From an uncultured Ruminococcus sp. (GTDB lineage: Bacteria > Bacillota > Clostridia > UBA1212 > UBA1255): a stretch of DNA of 5,903 nt. Below are positions 1 through 3,737 of the stretch, in pieces. Positions within the stretch are counted from its first letter, which is position 1. Every line of letters starts with the position of its first letter. Both the position numbers and the translations under genes were made by a program. The notes below the pieces were generated by a model. It had not been told where the DNA came from and ran no database searches. It worked only from the letters and a program-made list of their open reading frames with translations. The stretch is taken from assembly GCA_902782885.1 (NCBI GenBank), contig CACZOW010000088.1:1-5903 (forward strand), written 5' to 3'.

Positions 1-28
1 CCTGCGATGTGTCATGGCGCCTCGTCAT
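1..28 (-). CDS. 5' end of an unidentified leftward gene (partial)
   Basis: Only the first few codons are inside the window, so the product cannot be named. A gene start is suggested by the order of signals on the minus strand: a promoter (86 down to 58), then a purine-rich ribosome binding site GGAGAAGG (40 down to 33), then ATG at 28-26. The first residues would be MTRRHDTSQ. A second ATG at 15-13 lies in another frame (MTHRR) and is also preceded by GAGG at suitable distance, because a 13-bp segment carrying the start is duplicated here. I prefer the ATG at 28 because GGAG stands 8 bases before it, but five to nine codons cannot settle the frame. It would be transcribed divergently from the four-gene operon to the right. 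Confidence 0.42.
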
Positions 29-35
29 GGCGCCT
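11..35. repeat. 13-bp tandem duplication over a start codon
   Basis: GTCATGGCGCCT occurs at 11-22 and again at 24-35, a 13-bp period. On the minus strand each copy carries GGCGCCATGAC, so the probable start codon of the leftward gene is duplicated. Because 13 is not a multiple of three, the two ATGs are in different frames. A related GGCGCCTTCTC stretch at 29-39 recurs at 102-112, upstream of the leftward promoter. Confidence 0.75.
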
Positions 36-57
36 TCTCCGCGGACTGCTTTCGGGG

Positions 58-86
58 AAAATAGAACAAAAAACGCGATTTGTCAA
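58..86 (-). promoter_or_regulatory. Leftward sigma-A-like promoter
   Basis: Read on the minus strand, a perfect -35 hexamer TTGACA (86-81) is followed by a 17-base spacer (80-64) and a -10 hexamer TATTTT (63-58, 4 of 6 matches to TATAAT). Transcription would begin near position 51, giving a short leader of about 20 bases before the ATG at 28. The ideal spacing and the ribosome binding site downstream make this more convincing than either hexamer alone. It is inferred from sequence only. Confidence 0.6.
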
Positions 87-240
87 TTTTTATCCTTTAC
101 GGGCGCCTTCTCTGACCGGTCAAAAGCCCGTAACGGCTTTAAAAAGCATCTTTAACCGTCTCTGAAGTACCGCGCAACCCGCTTAAATTGTCCGCAATAC
201 CCCAAAAACTGCGTGCGAGCCGTAAAAAACTGCTTAAAGA

Positions 241-252
241 GCGGAGCTCCGC
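241..252. repeat. Perfect 12-bp palindrome
   Basis: GCGGAGCTCCGC is a perfect inverted repeat without a spacer. It contains one GCTCCG block (246-251), the same block that makes up the array at 395-494, together with its reverse complement. It could be a binding site for a dimeric regulator acting on either divergent promoter. It could also be chance in G+C-rich DNA. Confidence 0.45.
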
Positions 253-394
253 CATGTTTAACGCCGAGATTGATCGCCGCGGGCTGAAAAATGCGCAAGA
301 ATCAGAACAAAAATACGGAAAAGGCAATTTTTGTTAAGAAAAGTGAAAATTGACCGATTAAAATGAGCAAGAGCCCCTTGCCGGCTCCTTGCCA

Positions 395-494
395 GCTCCG
401 GTCTGCTCCGGCGCGCTCCGGCAACCGCGGCCAGCTCCGTTTCGCTCCGGCGCGCTCCGGCAACCGTGGCCCGCTCCGTTTCGCTCCGGCGCGC
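395..494. repeat. 39-bp tandem repeat made of GCTCCG blocks
   Basis: Two 39-bp units (405-443 and 444-482) differ at only two positions and are followed by the first 12 bases of a third (483-494). Inside them the hexamer GCTCCG starts at 395, 405, 415, 434, 444, 454, 473 and 483, so the spacing runs 10, 10, 19, 10, 10, 19, 10. A variant GCTCCT at 384 extends the series leftward. The array ends 13 bases before the -35 box of the rightward promoter. It may be a multi-site regulatory region or a minisatellite grown by slippage. The minus strand is open here and would read a 13-residue repeat, but I consider that a by-product of the 39-bp period. Confidence 0.85.
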
Positions 495-507
495 CCGGAG
501 TTTTCCG

Positions 508-536
508 TTGAAATCCTACAATGTATATAGTAAAAT
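508..536 (+). promoter_or_regulatory. Rightward promoter of the four-gene operon
   Basis: TTGAAA (508-513) and TAAAAT (531-536) each match the sigma-A/sigma-70 consensus at 5 of 6 positions and are separated by exactly 17 bases. Transcription would start near 543, leaving a leader of only about 20 bases before the ATG at 563. That is too short for an attenuator or riboswitch, so control would have to act on initiation. The spacer is A+T-rich, in contrast to the G+C-rich repeat just upstream. Confidence 0.75.
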
Positions 537-546
537 ACTACTAGTA
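528..546. promoter_or_regulatory. Operator-like overlapping palindromes at the -10/start region
   Basis: TAGTA-AAA-TACTA (528-540) is an inverted repeat with a 3-base spacer that encloses the -10 hexamer. It is followed by the overlapping perfect palindrome TACTAGTA (539-546), which covers the predicted transcription start. Repeated TAGTA/TACTA half-sites at this place are what a repressor operator would look like. A+T-rich promoter DNA can give short palindromes by chance, and no regulator gene is visible. Confidence 0.35.
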
Positions 547-548
547 CA

Positions 549-556
549 TAAGGAGG
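549..556 (+). promoter_or_regulatory. Ribosome binding site fixing the start of the phosphatase gene
   Basis: TAAGGAGG is close to a full complement of the 16S rRNA 3' end and stands 6 bases before the ATG at 563. This decides in favour of 563 over the internal ATGs at 611 and 623. Confidence 0.9.
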
Positions 557-562
557 TTCGTT

Positions 563-1804
563 ATGGACGGACGGAAAAAATATCGGGCGCGGAGAGCGAT
601 TGCCGCCGTGATGGCAGCGTTGATGCTGTGCGCGCTGTTTGCCGGGTGCGAAAAAAGGCAGATCGTTGCCGGCGTGCCCGGGGACGGAAAGCAGATAACC
701 ACGGCCAACGCCGTTGTCGCCGAATTCTGCCGCGACTACAAGCCTGGCACGTCGGAAGACTTGCGGGAATACAGCGACATGTATTATCCGGCGGGCGTTG
801 ACCTCGAGTGGAGCTACGCGACGGCGGACAGCCCGCTGTACGCTTTCGTGGTCGTGTCGCGGCATAAAGATCCGCGGGCGGCGCTGGCGAAGTACGAGAC
901 GGCGGCCGGGACCGGGAAAACCGGCGAGAGCAACGAGGCCGACGTTACCGGCGTTAACGGCGAAGCGGCGGCAGAAGCGCAGACCGGATTGACCCCCGCG
1001 CTGGATCCGGACGACACGCGCAGGTACGTGACTGCCGGAACGTCGGTGCATATTGACGACCTGCTGGTGAATACCGATTATTACTGGCAGGTGGAGGCCG
1101 TATACGCGGACCGGGTAGTGCGGTCCGACATTTTCCGCTTCCATACGCGCCACGATTTCCGCACCCTGAACGTCCCTCGTGTGTCCAACACCCGCGATCT
1201 GGGCGGGTACAGCGCGGCCGGCGGCAAAACCGTGCGGCAGGGCATGATCTACCGCGGGGCCAATGTTGACGGCGCCAACGCCGACACCCGCCGCGTGATG
1301 CTGGACGAGCTCGGCATCCGGACCGACCTGGATCTGCGCGCGCCGGGCGAGGGCAAAGCGGGCGGCACATCCTCCCCGCTGGGCAAGGAAGTCAACTACG
1401 TCAATATCAGCGCCCCGCTCTACCTGGGCATAAAGGACGAAGAAAAGCAGCCCGCGCTGGCGGAGGAGATCCGCCTGTTCGCCGACGAGGCCAACTACCC
1501 GGTCTACTTCCACTGTGCCATCGGCCGCGACCGCACCGGTACGCTGGCAATGCTGCTGCTGGGCCTGCTGGGCGTACCCGAAGATATGATCCGCCGCGAC
1601 TACGAAATGTCGTTCCTGTCGTACTCCGGCAGCGCGGACAAGACCCCCGTCAAAACGATGCTCGACGGCAACTTCGAGCCCACGCTCGCGTACATCAAGA
1701 CGCTCGCGGGCAAGACCCTCTCCGACAAGACCGTCAGTTTCCTCAAATCCATCGGGATCACGCAGGAAGAGATCGACTCCATCCGGAGCATAATGCTGAG
1801 GTGA
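563..1804 (+). CDS. Secreted lipoprotein tyrosine phosphatase with FnIII-like N-terminal domain
   Basis: This 413-residue protein probably removes phosphate from phosphotyrosine or a related phospho-ester outside the membrane. The N-terminus has a basic stretch, a hydrophobic core and a lipobox-like LFAGC with Cys29 as lipid-anchor site (Phe at -3 is not ideal). Residues about 75-192 resemble an FnIII-type sandwich, ending in strands around DYYWQVEAVYAD (W175), interrupted by an Ala/Gly/Glu/Thr-rich insert at about 105-150. The phosphatase domain starts at NTRDLGGY (209-216) and has the P-loop HCAIGRDRTG with nucleophile Cys318 and Arg324 (CX5R). This pattern fits the Y_phosphatase3/MptpB-like family, in which a Lys usually precedes the Asp-Arg; here it is Arg322. 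Asp323 matches the Asp in that family's loop. It is first in the operon, and its stop lies 5 bases before the next ATG. Substrate unknown; some relatives also act on phosphoinositides. Confidence 0.93.
   Translation: MDGRKKYRARRAIAAVMAALMLCALFAGCEKRQIVAGVPGDGKQITTANAVVAEFCRDYKPGTSEDLREYSDMYYPAGVDLEWSYATADSPLYAFVVVSRHKDPRAALAKYETAAGTGKTGESNEADVTGVNGEAAAEAQTGLTPALDPDDTRRYVTAGTSVHIDDLLVNTDYYWQVEAVYADRVVRSDIFRFHTRHDFRTLNVPRVSNTRDLGGYSAAGGKTVRQGMIYRGANVDGANADTRRVMLDELGIRTDLDLRAPGEGKAGGTSSPLGKEVNYVNISAPLYLGIKDEEKQPALAEEIRLFADEANYPVYFHCAIGRDRTGTLAMLLLGLLGVPEDMIRRDYEMSFLSYSGSADKTPVKTMLDGNFEPTLAYIKTLAGKTLSDKTVSFLKSIGITQEEIDSIRSIMLR
1798..1804 (+). promoter_or_regulatory. Ribosome binding site choosing ATG 1810 over GTG 1801
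   Basis: GAGGTGA overlaps the stop codon of the phosphatase gene and is 5 bases before ATG 1810. A GTG at 1801 in the same frame would give a 4-base overlap with the upstream stop, but its only purine-rich site (GGAG at 1785-1788) is 12 bases away. The ATG gives a protein starting MKKSK, a normal signal-peptide beginning. Confidence 0.75.
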
Positions 1805-1809
1805 CCGCG

Positions 1810-3201
1810 ATGAAAAAGAGCAAGTTTTTATCAGTTATTTCCTTCGGATTTTTAAACAAGGGGTCTGTCCCCGTGTTTAAAATTCTGGTGTTTTCCGCGT
1901 TCCTGGCGGCGGCAATTTTCGGGCCCGCAGCTTCGGCGGCGGTCAATTCGGCACAGCTGCCCGAATACCGGATCGCCGGCGTTGAGGATCCGACCGCCGG
2001 CTCGGCGTACCCCGGAGCTGCATTTGCCGAGATCACCGCGGCGGAAGCGGAACAGCGCGGAGCCGGCGGCGCGGAGGGCAGCGTTATTGCCCTCTCCGGC
2101 GAAGACGGCGCAGGCTGCGAATTCGACTACACCGAATATAATATTTCCGTATACGGCATCGATCATATCGTTGTCCGCGCTTACGTGCCCGACGACGTGC
2201 GTGAGATCAATATTGCCGTCGATGGCGGCGCTACCCTCGTCGGCCGCTACTCCGCCGCGGGCTTCGAGCGCGGCAAATTCACCGAGTTCACCTTCGGGCC
2301 GGAGAGCATCAATATGGCCACCGACCGCACGCTCGTTGACCTGGGCAACGAAAAAGGGCAGCTGGGCCGCTTCTCCGTCAATTTCCGCCGCGTGATCGTC
2401 AGCTACACCGGGGACGAACCCGTGTCTGACTACGCGCCGGTATACCTGGATTCCATAAAGATCGTGACCGTGGACGGGGCCGCGGGCCAGCCGGAGCTGC
2501 GGTACGAGGGCAGCGACAAACTGGATCAGACCGCCGATAAACCCCTCGCCCTTGCCGAATATTCCGCGTACGACGCCTTCGAAAAGCGCGACCTTGTCGT
2601 GACGGAGCGCTGGGAAGGCACGCCGGGCGTTGACGAAAACGGGCTGGCGGTGGAAGGCGGTCCGTACACGCTGGTGCTGGAGGCGGAAAACTCATTCGGC
2701 GAGCGCGTGGAAAAGCGCCTTACGCTGACGGTCCGGCCGCGGGACACCGTGCCGCCGCAGATATACGTCAATACGGATAAATTGTTCGCCCCCGCCGGCA
2801 CCTACGCGACGATGAACGTGCGGTCGGAGGACAACGAGGACGAAGTCGAGACCCGGTACACCTGGAGCAGAGGCGCGCTGGACCGGTTCGGGCGGCTGCA
2901 GGCGGGCGAGCATCAATTGACGCTTACCTCCACCGACCTGACGGGCAACACCGCTGAACGCGTGCTGACCGTGATCGTCAGCGAGGCGGGCGTTGTCCCC
3001 GAAGGCGCCGCGGAGGGGTCTGTCCCCGTGCCGAACGCGCCGGCTGTTGCCCGCGATGAATCTAAGATACGCTTCGGATTGCCGGTGTGGGCGATCGTGC
3101 TGATCGTGCTCGCGGGCGTCCTGATCCTGGGCGGCGCGGCTTTCGCGGTGATCCGGTACGTAAAACGCAGACCGGCGCCCGCTCCGGAGGGGGAGAAGTA
3201 A
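1810..3201 (+). CDS. Membrane-anchored cell-surface protein with Ig-like domains
   Basis: I do not recognise a named family. The 463-residue protein has a signal peptide (basic MKKSK, hydrophobic core ILVFSAFLAAAIFG at 25-38, likely cleavage after AASA at residue 43). Next comes a linker rich in Ala, Gly and Glu, then a probable beta-sandwich resembling carbohydrate- or galactose-binding jelly rolls (about 100-224, ending LDSIKIVTVDG). Two Ig-like repeats follow, about 226-311 (ending EKRLTLTVRPRD) and 312-393 (starting DTVPPQIYV, ending ERVLTVIV). After a linker, one membrane helix (about 426-448) is followed by the basic tail RYVKRR, so the body faces outside and the tail is cytoplasmic. 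No LPXTG sorting motif is seen. A role in glycan or surface binding is inferred only from this architecture. The signal peptide is odd: its early part is lengthened by residues 15-24, encoded by an inverted repeat. The gene stops within the pyrR start (TAATG). Confidence 0.88.
   Translation: MKKSKFLSVISFGFLNKGSVPVFKILVFSAFLAAAIFGPAASAAVNSAQLPEYRIAGVEDPTAGSAYPGAAFAEITAAEAEQRGAGGAEGSVIALSGEDGAGCEFDYTEYNISVYGIDHIVVRAYVPDDVREINIAVDGGATLVGRYSAAGFERGKFTEFTFGPESINMATDRTLVDLGNEKGQLGRFSVNFRRVIVSYTGDEPVSDYAPVYLDSIKIVTVDGAAGQPELRYEGSDKLDQTADKPLALAEYSAYDAFEKRDLVVTERWEGTPGVDENGLAVEGGPYTLVLEAENSFGERVEKRLTLTVRPRDTVPPQIYVNTDKLFAPAGTYATMNVRSEDNEDEVETRYTWSRGALDRFGRLQAGEHQLTLTSTDLTGNTAERVLTVIVSEAGVVPEGAAEGSVPVPNAPAVARDESKIRFGLPVWAIVLIVLAGVLILGGAAFAVIRYVKRRPAPAPEGEK
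1850..1882 (+). repeat. Palindromic element copy 1 (long inverted repeat in the signal-peptide region)
   Basis: Arms TTTAAACAAGGGG (1851-1863) and CCCCGTGTTTAAA (1869-1881) surround the loop TCTGT. Twelve of 13 positions pair, the one mismatch being A1859 against G1873, and T1850/A1882 extends the stem. It is translated in frame as FLNKGSVPVFK, a polar break near the start of the signal peptide. It is the longest of four copies of the GGGGTCTGTCCCC core in the window and is probably closest to the intact form. Confidence 0.85.
3015..3030 (+). repeat. Palindromic element copy 2 (in the surface-protein linker)
   Basis: GGGGTCTGTCCCCGTG is identical over 16 bases to 1860-1875 and in the same orientation. 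It codes for the same peptide GSVPV (residues 403-407), placed in the low-complexity linker between the last Ig-like domain and the membrane helix. The longer A+T-rich arms of copy 1 are absent, although CGG (3011-3013) and CCG (3031-3033) could still pair around it. Confidence 0.7.
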
Positions 3202-3731
3202 TGCTGATGGACGAAGCGGCGGTGCGGCGCGCGCTGGCCCGCATCACCCACGAGATCGTGGAGCGCAACTGCGGCGCGGACGACCTCGTGCTGCTGGGCA
3301 TCCGGCGGCGGGGCGTGCCGCTGGCGCGGATGCTGTCCGACAATATTGCCCGCTTCGAAGGGGTGGAAGTGCCCGTGGCGGAGCTGGACGTGACGCTGCA
3401 CCGGGACGATATCGACCCCGCGCGCAAAGCGGCAATGCACCCCGCGCCCCTGTCGCTCCCGTTCGACATTTCGGGCAAGACCGTGATAATGGTGGACGAC
3501 GTGCTGTTCACCGGCCGCACGGCCCGGGCGGCAATGGACGCCATTTTTTCCCTCGGCCGGCCGCGCTCGCTGCAGTTCGCGGTGCTGATCGACCGGGGCC
3601 ACCGGGAACTCCCGATCCGCGCGGATTACGTGGGCAAAAACGTTCCCACTTCGCGCGCCGAGTCGGTCGCGGTGAAGATCGCGGAGATCGACGGCGAGAC
3701 CGGAGTGTTCCTGAACAAACCAAGGGAGTAG
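3201..3731 (+). CDS. pyrR: PyrR: pyrimidine attenuation regulator / uracil phosphoribosyltransferase
   Basis: This 176-residue protein matches the PyrR length (about 180) and landmarks. PyrR binds UMP and pyr-operon mRNA to cause attenuation, and it also makes UMP from uracil and PRPP in the cytoplasm. Visible features are DEAAVRRALARITHEIVERN at the N-terminus, LLGIRRRGVPLA (31-42), LDVTLHRDD (62-70), the PRPP-binding loop VIMVDDVLFTGRT (95-107, Asp99-Asp100) and the highly typical RGHRELPIRADYVGKNVPTS (132-151). ATG 3201 overlaps the previous stop by one base and follows the purine-rich stretch GGAGGGGGAG (3186-3195); an ATG two codons later (3207) is possible. The reading frame extends upstream to 3087, but that part overlaps the surface-protein gene and is not PyrR-like. 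No pyr genes and no PyrR-binding RNA hairpin are visible; the operon leader seems too short for one. This placement away from pyrimidine genes is unusual. Confidence 0.93.
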   Translation: MLMDEAAVRRALARITHEIVERNCGADDLVLLGIRRRGVPLARMLSDNIARFEGVEVPVAELDVTLHRDDIDPARKAAMHPAPLSLPFDISGKTVIMVDDVLFTGRTARAAMDAIFSLGRPRSLQFAVLIDRGHRELPIRADYVGKNVPTSRAESVAVKIAEIDGETGVFLNKPRE

Positions 3732-3737
3732 ATCACT

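Larger units (their letters stand above)
87..507. other. Divergent intergenic region without a convincing gene
   Basis: About 420 bases separate the two divergent promoters. The left half (87-300) is of mixed composition with one perfect palindrome at 241-252 and a short direct repeat AAAAACTGC (204-212 and 225-233). Positions about 296-366 are A-rich. From about 371 the sequence turns sharply G+C-rich and becomes the GCTCCG/39-bp repeat array. I see no tRNA, riboswitch or clear terminator. A 62-codon minus-strand reading frame at 139-327 lacks a ribosome binding site and recognisable features, so I do not call it a gene. Confidence 0.6.

Noticed and set aside
123..140. AAAGCC / GGCTTT hairpin as a terminator
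   Set aside because: Only a 6-bp stem with a 6-base loop and no real T run after it on either strand.
139..327. 62-codon minus-strand frame in the intergenic region
   Set aside because: No ribosome binding site before its ATG, no recognisable motif, and it lies upstream of the better leftward promoter.
331..364. Possible promoter in the A-rich stretch (TTGTTA ... TAAAAT)
   Set aside because: The spacer is 22 bases, too long for a sigma-A promoter, and no gene follows before the repeat array.
395..494. Repeat array as a CRISPR
   Set aside because: The units are contiguous 39-mers with no unique spacers, and only two and a third copies are present.
302..1513. 403-codon open frame on the minus strand across the repeat array and the phosphatase gene
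   Set aside because: It is antisense to a well-supported gene, has no ribosome binding site or family features, and its Arg/Ala/Gly-rich C-terminal repeat is simply the 39-bp (13-codon) array read backwards.
2406..2424. Possible fifth copy of the palindromic element (GGGGACGAACCC at 2410-2421)
   Set aside because: Two mismatches in the 12-base core and no shared flanks. In G+C-rich coding DNA this is within chance.
3087..3200. Upstream extension of the pyrR reading frame to 3087
   Set aside because: It overlaps the membrane-anchor codons of the previous gene, lacks PyrR-like sequence, and ATG 3201 has a suitable ribosome binding site and gives the normal family length.
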